Shown one piece after another: positions 14,896 to 23,515 of a stretch of 64,000 nucleotides of DNA. The position numbers and the translations under genes are program-made. Source of the stretch: Mesorhizobium sp. WSM4904 (lineage in GTDB: Bacteria > Pseudomonadota > Alphaproteobacteria > Rhizobiales > Rhizobiaceae). The first letter of the stretch is position 1. The number at the start of each line of letters is the position of its first letter. Location: positions 2,675,001 through 2,739,000 of the forward strand of contig NZ_CP121354.1 of assembly GCF_029674545.1 (NCBI RefSeq), read 5' to 3'. The notes below the pieces were generated by a model. The model did no database searches and was not told the origin of the DNA. It saw nothing but the letters and a program-made list of their open reading frames with translations.

Positions 14896-16965
14896 TCAAT
14901 GCAAGCCGATAAGCTTGGCGCCGTTGCGGAACAGGGTTTCCGCGTCGCGATCGAAGCGGAAGGTGGCGATGAAGTCGTCGGCGCGGTAATCCGGCAGGGT
15001 CTTGCGGATCGCGGTCGCAAAAGTTCGCGCCTCGTCCGGGCGGCCGGCCAATGCCAGGCAGTGCGCGGCGATGGCCAGGATGATGACATGGGCATTGGGC
15101 CTGGCTGCCGCCTTCAGCGCCCACTCGGCGGCTTCACTGAACTGTCCCAGCCGCGCATGCGCCATGGCGCGCGCGCCCATCATGCCGAACAGCAGAGGAT
15201 CGAACGGGCTGAGATGACGCGAGTGATCGGAAGAGCCGATCGCCGATTGCGGATCGCCCGACTGCGAATGGACGAAGGACAGCGCGTAGTGGCCGAGCGC
15301 GAAGTTCGGGCTGAGGTCGACGGCCTTCGCCAGTTCGAGCAGCGAGCCGTCCTGGTCGCCGCGCAGCCACAGTGCGCGGCCCATCGCCCAGTGCGCCGCG
15401 GGGTTGCGGTCGTCGACCAGAAGGCCGTGGCCGGCGCTTTCGAAGGCCAGCGCCGACTCGCGGTCGCGATCGCCCCAGCGCTGGAAGGCGTTCTGCCAAT
15501 GGGTGAAGGAGAGGCCGGCATAGGCGCGGGCGAAGGTCGGGTCGAGTTTCAGCGCGTCGGCGAAGAAATGCTGCGCCAGTTCGTTTTCCTGACGGGTGAA
15601 GCGGTACATGTGCCAGAGGCCTCGATGATAGGCCTCCCAGGCATTCAGCGAATTGGGCGCCTTCAGCATCGCGCGGTTGCGCTCGACGGCGGCGATCTCC
15701 GCGGCGATGGAGGAGACGATGCTGTTGCCGATGTCGTCCAGGACCGCGAAGACGTCTTCGGGCTTGTGCTCGAAGGTTTCGGTCCACACGATCCTCGCCG
15801 TGCGAACCTCGGCCAGCTCGACCGAGACCACGACCCGGCCGGGCAGGCTGCGGACCGAGCCGGTCGCCACATAGTCGACGTTGAGCCGGCGTCCGGCGTC
15901 CTCCGGCGCAATGTCCTTCTCGGCCAGAGCGAAGACCGAGCCGCGGGCGATGACGAAGAAATCGCGCAGCTTGGCGAGACGCGTGATGATGTCGTGGGTC
16001 AGGCCGTCGGCAAGCCCGCCGCGGAAATTGCCGGCGCCGGTGCCCTCAGCAAAAGGCATCACCGCGAGCGAAGCTCGGCGCATCGCTGTCGCGTCGGGGT
16101 CCACTGGGGCAATTGGTGCCGGGGTCGCCGCGAACGGCATGGACCGGGCGCATGGCGTCGCACCGGAGTGGCGGGCTCTTATTTCCTGCCACGCCTCGCG
16201 CAAGGCTGCGAAATCCAGCTCCTCGGAATGAAAGAGCTCCGCCGCGGTCGCAAGATGGTCTTCGGCTGCGCCGATCTGTCCGCGCCGCGCAAGGTTTTCC
16301 AGCAGCGCCACATGCGCGCGCCCGTCGAACGGCGCGAGCTCCAGCCATTTGTCGATATAGGCGGCCGCCTCGTCGGCTTCCGTCGGGAGGAGACCGATGA
16401 TGTGCTCCAGAACTGCGACATGGCATGCGCCGAAACGGCGGCGCTGCGCGATTAGCCAACTGGTGAAATGCGGGCTCCGATCGAGCTCCAGCCCGTCAAG
16501 AAAATCGCCTGCGAAGAGCTGCGCAAGCGCCCGCAGGCGTTCGAGGCCGAGCGTGTCGATGCCTTCCGCTACCGCCGCGGCTGCCTCCAGAGCATCGATG
16601 CGCATATCCGCAGAGCGAAGCGCCACCGTGTCGCCCTCGGTCTCGACCCGGCGCAGGTCCGGTTCGTCGAGCGCGGCGCGAAGCTTGCTCAGACACCAGC
16701 GAAGCTCACCGCGCGGATCGTTGGGGACGTCCCAGAGCAGCTCGCAGAGCCGGCTGCGGCTGACGGGGTGTGGCGCGAGCGCAAGATAGGCAAGCAGTGC
16801 GCGCAGCTTGCGCGAGGAAGGCAACTTAACGGGTTCGCCGTCACGGGAAATCGTCAGTTGCCCAAGCAGCCGCACGCACAGGCCGGCGGCGGTGTCGTTC
16901 AGGCTCGATCGGGTGGATTCCACGTATGTTTCCACGCTCTCTCCAACGCTGACCAGCTGGTCCAT
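14896..16965 (-). CDS. SARP/BTAD-type transcriptional regulator with TolB-like and TPR regions
   Basis: A 689-aa multidomain regulator. Residues 30-105 form an OmpR-like winged helix (LCVRLLGQLTISRDGEPVKL and WCLSKLRAALD). About 110-270 is a bacterial transcriptional activation domain with TPR-like helices. About 300-430 is the TolB-like segment seen in adenylate-cyclase-linked and CadC-type proteins (LAVMPFAEGTG; GGLADGLTHDIITRLAKL; VDYVATGSVR). The last 250 residues are TPR repeats (DPTFARAYAGLSFTHWQNAF; NFALGHYALSFVHSQSG). There is no membrane segment, so it is cytoplasmic. It is divergent from the cysK-like gene with 168 bp between, which suggests that it controls that gene and the following decarboxylase. 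The inducing signal is unknown. Confidence 0.87.
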   Translation of the reverse strand: MDQLVSVGESVETYVESTRSSLNDTAAGLCVRLLGQLTISRDGEPVKLPSSRKLRALLAYLALAPHPVSRSRLCELLWDVPNDPRGELRWCLSKLRAALDEPDLRRVETEGDTVALRSADMRIDALEAAAAVAEGIDTLGLERLRALAQLFAGDFLDGLELDRSPHFTSWLIAQRRRFGACHVAVLEHIIGLLPTEADEAAAYIDKWLELAPFDGRAHVALLENLARRGQIGAAEDHLATAAELFHSEELDFAALREAWQEIRARHSGATPCARSMPFAATPAPIAPVDPDATAMRRASLAVMPFAEGTGAGNFRGGLADGLTHDIITRLAKLRDFFVIARGSVFALAEKDIAPEDAGRRLNVDYVATGSVRSLPGRVVVSVELAEVRTARIVWTETFEHKPEDVFAVLDDIGNSIVSSIAAEIAAVERNRAMLKAPNSLNAWEAYHRGLWHMYRFTRQENELAQHFFADALKLDPTFARAYAGLSFTHWQNAFQRWGDRDRESALAFESAGHGLLVDDRNPAAHWAMGRALWLRGDQDGSLLELAKAVDLSPNFALGHYALSFVHSQSGDPQSAIGSSDHSRHLSPFDPLLFGMMGARAMAHARLGQFSEAAEWALKAAARPNAHVIILAIAAHCLALAGRPDEARTFATAIRKTLPDYRADDFIATFRFDRDAETLFRNGAKLIGLH

Positions 16966-17133
16966 GTTCTATCACCAAAGACGACAGGAAGCATCTGGCA
17001 GCCCAGCCATGCCGGAATGCCGCCGCTGCCGCATTTGCGGCAGGTCAAGCAACGTAGCGCGGCAAGGTGTCGAAACCGCGCCGCCGAAGCCGCCGGTTTG
17101 TAACCGGCGCGTGAGACATCGAGGAGAAGAGCC

Positions 17134-18219
17134 ATGTTGCACCAATTGAAAATAAGGACGACGGCCGGCCGAGGCCGGCTGTTCGACAGCATTCTCGACA
17201 CGGTCGGCGACACGCCGGTCATCCGCATCAACAATCTCGGCCCGGCGCATGCGACGATCTATGTAAAGGCCGAATTCTTCAACCCGGCAGCCTCGGTGAA
17301 GGATCGGCTGGCGCTCAACATCATCGAGGAAGGCGAGCGCAGCGGCAAGCTGAAGCCCGGCCAGACGGTGGTCGAGGCGACCAGCGGCAACACCGGCATC
17401 GGCCTTGCCATGGTCTGCGCGCAGAAAGGCTACCCGCTGGTGGTGACGATGGCCGACAGCTTCTCCATAGAGCGCCGCAAGCTGATGCGCATGCTGGGCG
17501 CCAAGGTGGTGCTGACGCCGCGTGCCCAGAAGGGGTTTGGCATGTACAAGAAGGCGGTGGAACTCGCCGAGGCCAATGGCTGGTTCCTGGCGCGCCAGTT
17601 CGAGACGGAAGCCAATGCCGCCATCCACGAGGCGACCACGGCGCGCGAGATCATCAACGATTTCGCCGGCTCGAGGCTCGACGTGCTGGTCACCGGCTAT
17701 GGCACCGGCGGCACCGTCGCGGGCGTTGGCCGGGTGCTGCGGCGCGAAAGGCCCGATGTGCGGATCGTGCTTGCCGAGCCTGCGAACGCGCAGCTCATCG
17801 GAAGCGGCAAGCGCCAAGAGCGCGGTGCCGGCGGTGCGCCGGCCGCCAGCCATCCGGCCTTCGAGCCGCATCCGATCCAGGGCTGGACGCCGGACTTCAT
17901 CCCCAACGTGCTGCAGGAGGCGATCGACAAGCGCTATTATGACGAAGTGGTGCCGATCGCCGGTCCGGAAGGCATCAAATGGGCGAAAGCCCTGGCGCAG
18001 CAGGAAGGCATCTTCACCGGCATCTCCGGCGGCGCCACTTTCGCCGTGGCGCGCCAGATCGCGGGAACCGCTCCGGCCGGTTCGGTGATCCTGTGCATGC
18101 TGCCCGACACCGGCGAACGCTACATGTCGACCCCGCTGTTCGACGGCATCGAGGCGGAGATGGACGCCGAGGAGATGGCGCTGTCGCGGTCGACGCCGAG
18201 CTGTCAGTTCGAGGCCTGA
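17134..18219 (+). CDS. cysteine synthase/cystathionine beta-synthase family PLP enzyme
   Basis: A 361-aa fold-type II PLP enzyme that performs beta-replacement on an activated serine. The PLP lysine is K56 in ASVKDR, the substrate loop is EATSGNTGIG (about 81-90), and the phosphate-binding glycine loop is TGYGTGGTVAGVGR. It is longer than housekeeping CysK (about 310-330) because of an N-terminal extension and a Gly/Ala-rich insert near residue 228 (SGKRQERGAGGAPAAS). The start ATG at 17134 has gaggagaag upstream. It is divergent from the SARP regulator and 83 bp upstream of a PLP decarboxylase, so a specialised rather than core cysteine role is plausible. The nucleophile used is unknown. Confidence 0.87.
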   Translation: MLHQLKIRTTAGRGRLFDSILDTVGDTPVIRINNLGPAHATIYVKAEFFNPAASVKDRLALNIIEEGERSGKLKPGQTVVEATSGNTGIGLAMVCAQKGYPLVVTMADSFSIERRKLMRMLGAKVVLTPRAQKGFGMYKKAVELAEANGWFLARQFETEANAAIHEATTAREIINDFAGSRLDVLVTGYGTGGTVAGVGRVLRRERPDVRIVLAEPANAQLIGSGKRQERGAGGAPAASHPAFEPHPIQGWTPDFIPNVLQEAIDKRYYDEVVPIAGPEGIKWAKALAQQEGIFTGISGGATFAVARQIAGTAPAGSVILCMLPDTGERYMSTPLFDGIEAEMDAEEMALSRSTPSCQFEA

Positions 18220-18302
18220 AGACAATCGCGGCGCCGCTGTCCATTCGACCGGCGGCGCCGCATGTCGATCCAGGAAATGGGATGCCTCTGGGGGAGGAGC
18301 GG

Positions 18303-19784
18303 ATGGACACCTTGCAGGAAACAGCGCTGATGGACGAGACGCTCGATCCGCCGGATTGGGCCGAGATGCAGGCCCTGTCGCACCGGATCGTCGAGGAGGC
18401 CGTCGCTTATCTCAAGGATGTCCGGGATCGTCCGGTGTGGCGCGAGATGCCGGCCGAGGTGCGCGCCTTCTTCTCGGCACCTTTGCCGCGCGAGCCTGCG
18501 TCCATCGCCGACGTCTACGGCGATGTTGCCCGCAACGTGATGGCCTATCCGATGGGCAACATTCATCCGCGCTTCTGGTCCTGGTTTATGGGCTCCAGCA
18601 ATTTCACCGGCGCGCTCGGCGATTTCCTGGCGGCGATCCAGGGTTCGAATCTCGGCGGCGGCAACCACGCCGCGGGCCTGATGGACAGCCAGGTGGTCGA
18701 CTGGTGCAAGGAGATGGTGGGCTTTCCGGCCCAGGCCAGCGGCACGCTGGTGAGCGGCGGCTCCATGGCCAACATCATCGGGCTGACCGTGGCGCGCAAC
18801 GTCAAGGCGGGCGTCGATGTTCGCGAAAGGGGTGTCGGCGCCATACCAAAGCCGTTGCGCTTCTATGCTTCGGACCAGGTCCATTCCTGCCATCGCAAGG
18901 CGATGGAAGCGCTCGGTCTCGGCAATCGGGCGCTGCAGCGCGTCTCGACCGACGCCAATTTGCGCATTGACGTCGATGCGCTCAAGGCGGCCATCGCGGA
19001 AGACCGCGCGGCGGGTTTCAAGCCCGCTTGCATCATCGGCACCGCCGGCTCCGTCAACACCGGCGCGATCGACGACCTGCAGGCGCTGGCCGCGCTGGCA
19101 GTGGAAGAGGACCTCTGGTTCCATGTCGACGGCTGCATCGGCGCGCTGATCGCAATCGCACCTGAAAACGGATCGCTCGTCGCCGGCATCGAGCAAGCGC
19201 ATTCGATCGCGCTCGATCCGCACAAATGGCTGCATGCGCCGTTCGAGGCGGGCTGTGCGCTGGTTCGCGATCCTTCTGCCCACCGCAGCACCTTCGCGGT
19301 CACCCCGGAATATCTGGAATCGACGCCGCGCGGCCTCGCATCAGGGCCATGGCTGCACGACTACGGCCTGCAGACATCGCGCGGTTTTCGCGCGCTCAAA
19401 ATCTGGATGGCGCTCAAGGAGCACGGGGTGGAGAAGTTCGGGCGCCTGATCGACCAGAACATCGCCCAGGCGGGCTATCTCGCGCGCCTGATCGAAGCCG
19501 AGCCGACGCTCGAGCTGACGGCGCCGACCACCATCAACATCGTCTGCTTCCGCCGTCGCCTGGAGGGCGCATCGGAGGAACGGCTCAAGGCATTCAACAC
19601 CGAAATCATGCTCAGGCTGCAGGAAGAAGGCATCGCCGCCTTGTCCGATACCACCGTGCGCGGCCGTCACTGCCTGAGGGTCGCGATCACCAACCACCGG
19701 ACGCGGCGCGAGGATCTCGATCTGTTGGTGCGCGAGACGCTTCGCATCGGAAAGGAAATCGAGGCTGCGGCGGTATCGGTTTGA
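18303..19784 (+). CDS. group II PLP-dependent amino acid decarboxylase
   Basis: A 493-aa fold-type I decarboxylase of the aromatic-L-amino-acid/glutamate decarboxylase family. The PLP lysine is K308 in LDPHKWLHAPF, HVDGCIGA carries the Asp that binds the pyridine nitrogen, and SGGSMANIIGL is the cofactor phosphate region. I start it at the ATG at 18303, placed after ggggaggag; the open frame runs back to 17979 inside the cysK-like gene. The substrate cannot be read from the sequence. As it follows a beta-replacement enzyme on the same strand, it could decarboxylate the amino acid made by that enzyme. Confidence 0.9.
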   Translation: MDTLQETALMDETLDPPDWAEMQALSHRIVEEAVAYLKDVRDRPVWREMPAEVRAFFSAPLPREPASIADVYGDVARNVMAYPMGNIHPRFWSWFMGSSNFTGALGDFLAAIQGSNLGGGNHAAGLMDSQVVDWCKEMVGFPAQASGTLVSGGSMANIIGLTVARNVKAGVDVRERGVGAIPKPLRFYASDQVHSCHRKAMEALGLGNRALQRVSTDANLRIDVDALKAAIAEDRAAGFKPACIIGTAGSVNTGAIDDLQALAALAVEEDLWFHVDGCIGALIAIAPENGSLVAGIEQAHSIALDPHKWLHAPFEAGCALVRDPSAHRSTFAVTPEYLESTPRGLASGPWLHDYGLQTSRGFRALKIWMALKEHGVEKFGRLIDQNIAQAGYLARLIEAEPTLELTAPTTINIVCFRRRLEGASEERLKAFNTEIMLRLQEEGIAALSDTTVRGRHCLRVAITNHRTRREDLDLLVRETLRIGKEIEAAAVSV

Positions 19785-19806
19785 GGGAGTGGCCTGGAGA
19801 AATATC

Positions 19807-20181
19807 TCAGCCGGCTGCCAGAGGCGCGCCCGGCAGATAGAGCATGATCGGCCGGATCTCGTAGACGGCCGTGGGATTGACACGCTTGAGGTCGCGCGCC
19901 ACCGCTACCGCCTCGTCCTGGTTCGCACAATCCAGCACGTAGAGGCCGAGCAACTGCTCCTTGGTCTCGGCAAAGGGACCGTCGATCACCATGCCGTCGC
20001 CCGGACCGCGCAGCGTGACGGCTTTCGCGGTATCGCCCAGCCTTGCCGCCGGCCCCAGCTTGCCGGCGCGGGTCAGCCTGTCGTTCATATCGAGCAGGTC
20101 TTTCATGAGGGCCGCATCCTCGTCGGATGTCCAGGACTGGACGGTTTCTTCGACGTGATAGGCAAGTATCGCATAGAACAT
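19807..20181 (-). CDS. YCII-domain protein
   Basis: A 124-aa member of the YCII/DGPF family (ferredoxin-like alpha/beta barrel). It shows the typical opening FYAILAYH, the DGPFAETKEQLLGLYVLDC core with the DGPF motif that names part of the family, and a C-terminal VYEIRPIMLYLPG strand. Rhizobial relatives are often annotated as ECF-sigma-associated proteins; no sigma gene is adjacent here. The start is the ATG at 20181; the longer frame to 20337 translates repeat DNA. It is convergent with the decarboxylase, whose stop is 23 bp away. Confidence 0.87.
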   Translation of the reverse strand: MFYAILAYHVEETVQSWTSDEDAALMKDLLDMNDRLTRAGKLGPAARLGDTAKAVTLRGPGDGMVIDGPFAETKEQLLGLYVLDCANQDEAVAVARDLKRVNPTAVYEIRPIMLYLPGAPLAAG

Positions 20182-20197
20182 GGTTCGGTTTTCCTCG

Positions 20198-20330
20198 TGC
20201 TTGACCCCGAAATCGGAATCGATTTTTGCTTCGCCGGCCTTCGGTTCGGAAAGGATCATGCACCAAATTGAAGCGCTACTGCGTCCTTTGCGCGTCCAAG
20301 AGGACGCGCGGCGCTGTAGGGCGCGCCGCA
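20198..20330. repeat. structured intergenic repeat, family C
   Basis: Contains the perfect hairpin gcgcgtcc-aaga-ggacgcgc (20290-20309), the palindrome aaatcg-gaat-cgattt near 20210-20225, and the linker gatcatgcaccaaattgaag. I recognise this combination as a recurrent rhizobial intergenic element, from memory. It lies upstream of the YCII gene and may act at RNA level. Confidence 0.65.
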
Positions 20331-20391
20331 CTATCACAAGGATGGCGCGGCTGATCCAGTCCCGGAGCCAGCCGGAAAAGCGCCTGCTGAC

Positions 20392-21801
20392 TCAAGCTGC
20401 CAGCGGCAGGCGCAGCTCCGTCAGCAGGCCGCCGCCCGCATGGTTGGAAAGTTTAATCTCGCCGCCGGCACCGCGGGCGATGTTGCGGGCAATGGTGAGG
20501 CCGAGGCCGAGGCCGCCGGTCTGGCGGTTGCGCGACTGTTCGAGGCGCACGAAGGAGGCGAACACCTGATCCAGCTTGGCCTGCGGAATGCCGGGACCTT
20601 CGTCGCGGATGGTGAGGGTGACCGTGTTGCCCGACCGCCGCACGCCGATATGCGCCTTCTTGCCGTAGGTGACCGCGTTCTGGACGAGATTGGTGATGCA
20701 GCGGCGCAGCGCCACCGGACGCGCGATGCAGACCAGGCCGCGCGATGGCCTGGCGTCCTCGTCGAACGAAGCGCCTTCGAATGCGTCGGCAACCGACTCC
20801 ACCAGCGACCAGAAATCGATCCGTTCGGCCTTTTCTTCCGTGACCTCGAATTTGGCGAAATCGATCACCGAGCTCGCGATGCTTTCGATGTCGGCAAGGT
20901 CATGCGCAAGGGCTTCGCGTGCCTGCGATTTGCGCAGCAGCTCGAGGCGCAGCCGCATTCGGGTCAGCGGTGTGCGCAGGTCATGCGCCAGTGCCGCGGC
21001 GAGATATTCGCGGTCCTCGACATAGTCGCGCAGGCGCATCTGCATGGCGTTGACCGCCTTCGCAGCGGCGCGGATCTCGCGGCTGCCGGTCTCGGCGATA
21101 GGCGGGCTTTTCAGGTCGTTGCCGATGCGGTTCACCGCGGTTTCCATCATGCGGTAAGGCGCCGTCAGCCGGCGCAGCGACCAGATCGACATCACGACGA
21201 TCAGTCCCGCTATCAGCGAATAGAGCGGCAGGCTGTCCCAACTCAGGATCGGCCCTGCCGGTGTAATCGGCTCGGTGAAGTTCAGCCACTGGCCGTCGGA
21301 AAAGCGCAGCGATGCCGTCAGCTTGTCGCTCTGGGCAAAATCCGCGGCCAGCACCAGAAGATCGCGCTCGACCTGGCCGACGTCCTTGTTCATCACCCGT
21401 CCGTCCGGAACATCGGCTTCCTGAGTTGCCGGGTCGCGCCGCACGCGCGCGTCGGTGATGCCGAACTTGGACAGGCGGCCGACCAGGATGTCCTCCAGCT
21501 CGGCAAGCTGGTCATCGCCGGCGATCGAGGAGGTGACCGCGGGGGTGTCTGAGACAGTCAGCGCATAGGTGGAATTGAACAGACCGGACGCGGTCGCCTT
21601 GCGCCCCTCGGGCGTGGCGTCATGCATCAGCTGCACCAGCGAATAGGCGCGGTCGTTCAGCCGGTAGAGGTCGACGATGTCGTTGGCGGCGGCGCGGTCG
21701 CGCGCCACGATATAGAGGGTCGCGACCTGGCTGATCATCAGGCCGGCGATGACGATGAGCAGAACCCAGACGGGCAGGGTTTGCGGCAGGAAGCGTCTCA
21801 T
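20392..21801 (-). CDS. sensor histidine kinase of a two-component system
   Basis: A 469-aa inner-membrane kinase. TM1 is at about residues 11-33 and TM2 at about 193-212, enclosing a periplasmic sensor region of about 160 residues. A HAMP linker follows, then the dimerisation/phosphoacceptor helix ALAHDLRTPLTRMR with His273, the N box NLVQNAVTYG (N371/N375), and the ATP-lid motifs DEGPGIP and GLGLGLTIA. The start is the ATG at 21801, which overlaps the end of the response regulator gene by four bases. The longer frame to 22317 only shadows that regulator. The signal it senses is unknown; the periplasmic region has no recognisable domain. Confidence 0.92.
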   Translation of the reverse strand: MRRFLPQTLPVWVLLIVIAGLMISQVATLYIVARDRAAANDIVDLYRLNDRAYSLVQLMHDATPEGRKATASGLFNSTYALTVSDTPAVTSSIAGDDQLAELEDILVGRLSKFGITDARVRRDPATQEADVPDGRVMNKDVGQVERDLLVLAADFAQSDKLTASLRFSDGQWLNFTEPITPAGPILSWDSLPLYSLIAGLIVVMSIWSLRRLTAPYRMMETAVNRIGNDLKSPPIAETGSREIRAAAKAVNAMQMRLRDYVEDREYLAAALAHDLRTPLTRMRLRLELLRKSQAREALAHDLADIESIASSVIDFAKFEVTEEKAERIDFWSLVESVADAFEGASFDEDARPSRGLVCIARPVALRRCITNLVQNAVTYGKKAHIGVRRSGNTVTLTIRDEGPGIPQAKLDQVFASFVRLEQSRNRQTGGLGLGLTIARNIARGAGGEIKLSNHAGGGLLTELRLPLAA

Positions 21802-22541
21802 TCGAAGGTCGTTTCGGGCAGAAACTGATAGCCGCCGCTGCGCACCGTCAGAATGAGCTTCGGCGTCTTCGGATCGTCCTCCATCTTGCGGCGCAGGCGG
21901 CTCACCAGGATGTCGACGCTGCGGTCGAAGCTGTAGCCGGTGTCGCCGCCGGACAGCTCGATGAGCTGCTCGCGGGTGAGCACGCGCTGCGCGCTCTTGA
22001 CGAAGGTCTGCAGCAGGTTGAACTCCGCCATCGTCAGCTCCACCCGGACATCGTCGGGCGCCGTCAGCCGGCGGCGCGAACAATCCATGGTCCAGCCGGC
22101 AAAATGGTAGATCTGCTTGCCGGCAGGCCGGCGCGGCTCGGCGGTGCCGTTGCGTCTCAGCACCGCCCGGATGCGGGCGAGCAACTCGCGCGGATCGAAG
22201 GGTTTGGGCACATAGTCGTCCGCGCCCATCTCGAGGCCGACGACGCGGTCCGTCGTCTCGGTCACGGCGGTCAGCATGATGATCGGTGTCGTGTAGTTGG
22301 CGCGGATCTCGCGGCAAAGCTCCAGTCCGCTCTTGCCGGGCAGCATCACGTCGAGAACGATGAGGTCGACCTGCGCCCGGCGCAGGACCGCCTCCATCTC
22401 GGTGCCGTCGGCGGCGACCGTGGTGCGCAGTCCCCGCTTCTGGAAGAATTCCTGAAGCAGGTCCCGTATGCCCTTGTCGTCATCGACGATCAGTATGTGC
22501 GCGTCGGATTTCACGAGAACCCTGTCGTTTGCGTTTGCCAA
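21798..22541 (-). CDS. OmpR-family response regulator
   Basis: A 247-aa two-domain regulator. The receiver domain (about 14-125) shows the acidic pocket ILIVDDD, the phosphoacceptor D64 in LIVLDVMLPG, the Thr of MLTAVTE and the Lys of YVPKPFDP. The C-terminal OmpR winged helix (about 145-240) ends with SVDILVSRLRRKMEDDP and TVRSGGYQFL. It is the first gene of the pair and is translationally coupled (ATGA) to the histidine kinase downstream. The small exported-protein genes at 22752 and 23095 are divergent from it and are possible targets, although no binding site was identified. Confidence 0.94.
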   Translation of the reverse strand: MANANDRVLVKSDAHILIVDDDKGIRDLLQEFFQKRGLRTTVAADGTEMEAVLRRAQVDLIVLDVMLPGKSGLELCREIRANYTTPIIMLTAVTETTDRVVGLEMGADDYVPKPFDPRELLARIRAVLRRNGTAEPRRPAGKQIYHFAGWTMDCSRRRLTAPDDVRVELTMAEFNLLQTFVKSAQRVLTREQLIELSGGDTGYSFDRSVDILVSRLRRKMEDDPKTPKLILTVRSGGYQFLPETTFE

Positions 22542-22751
22542 GCCGTCCTTCGACGATCACCCACACGATAGAATTCGGGCCACATCTTGGCCAGTGGCGG
22601 TAGCGGCGGACGGGTTTGCCCTCCCAGAAACAATCCAGAAACAAAATTCTACAGTTGGGAAAAACTCGTGAAAAATTTCAAGGGCATAACCGGTGCCGTG
22701 GCGGTCAGGTCATCGGCTGCGACGCGAGTTTCCGAGTAACGGACAAGACCA

Positions 22752-23054
22752 ATGCAGAGGTTCTGGATCAGCGTGATGGGTGCTTTGCTCAGCATGTCGC
22801 TCATCACAGCCGCGGCCGGTGCCTCCACTGCAAAGGTGGCGCCGCTGACCCGGACCGAGCGCTGCACCAATCTCAGCCGTCAAGTCGACGAAGCTCTCGA
22901 AACCCATGCCGCGGCAACGCAGGTCACCGCGGCGAAGGCACTTCAAAGAAAGGGAAACCGGTTCTGCGCCAACAAGAAGCAGGCACAGGGAATCCGGATG
23001 CTCGCGAATGCTTTGAAGCTGCTTGGAGTGACACCGGTCGACCCGGCTCAGTGA
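22752..23054 (+). CDS. small exported hypothetical protein
   Basis: A 100-aa protein with an N-terminal signal peptide (MQRFWISVMGALLSMSLITA, cleaved near AGAS). The mature part has two cysteines (ERCTNL and NRFCANKK) that could form a disulfide, and it is otherwise helical and basic. The family is not recognised. It is divergent from the response regulator with 210 bp between. A second exported small protein follows 40 bp later. Confidence 0.65.
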   Translation: MQRFWISVMGALLSMSLITAAAGASTAKVAPLTRTERCTNLSRQVDEALETHAAATQVTAAKALQRKGNRFCANKKQAQGIRMLANALKLLGVTPVDPAQ

Positions 23055-23094
23055 CGCTCACCTCCTCGACCCGCATGAAAAAGGAAATGAAGCC

Positions 23095-23364
23095 ATGAAG
23101 AAGTCCCTCCTCTCCGCCCTCGGCCTCGCCGTTGCTCTCGCCTTCTCGATGCCGGCTCTCGGCAACGCCGCGGCCACGACGACCGCTGCTCCGGCTGCCA
23201 CCACCACGACCACGACCGCTCCGGCTGCCACCGCTCCGGCGAAGGCTGCTCCGAAGAAGGTTGCCGCCAAGAAGGCCTGCAGAGTGACCAAGACGCACAA
23301 GTGCCCGGTCAAGAAGTCTGCGAAGATGGCTCCGGCGAAGGCTCCGGCGAAGAAGAAGCCCTGA
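23095..23364 (+). CDS. small exported Ala/Pro/Thr/Lys-rich polycationic protein
   Basis: An 89-aa protein. A clear signal peptide (LLSALGLAVALAFSMPALG) is followed by a Thr/Ala/Pro-rich stretch and then a histone-H1-like tail of repeated APAK and KKVAAKK blocks with two cysteines (KKACRVTKTHKCPVKK). The DNA repeats gctccggctgccacc and gctccggcgaaggctgctcc, so the length may vary between strains. The function is unknown; a periplasmic polycation binding lipopolysaccharide, peptidoglycan or DNA is conceivable. A good intrinsic terminator follows at 23394. Confidence 0.72.
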   Translation: MKKSLLSALGLAVALAFSMPALGNAAATTTAAPAATTTTTTAPAATAPAKAAPKKVAAKKACRVTKTHKCPVKKSAKMAPAKAPAKKKP

Positions 23365-23393
23365 TCCAGGCTTCGCACGTCACCTTTTCAAAG

Positions 23394-23426
23394 CCGCTCC
23401 AGCCTGTTTCGGCTGGGGCGGTTTTC
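23394..23426 (+). terminator. intrinsic terminator after the exported polycation gene
   Basis: Arms ccgctccagcc (23394-23404) and ggctggggcgg (23411-23421) pair with one G-U wobble around a 6-base loop, followed by ttttct. It ends the transcript of the two small exported-protein genes. Confidence 0.85.
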
Positions 23427-23515
23427 TGGCGGCCGAAGCCGAGCACCGGCAAGCTCCCGCCGCGACAACCTGATCCTTAACCCGATCGCAATGCCGGTGC
23501 TGTAGGACAATCCGC

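Noticed and set aside
23095..23364. Interpretation of the Lys-rich protein as a true histone H1-like nucleoid protein
   Set aside because: It has a clear cleavable signal peptide, so the mature tail should be outside the cytoplasm.
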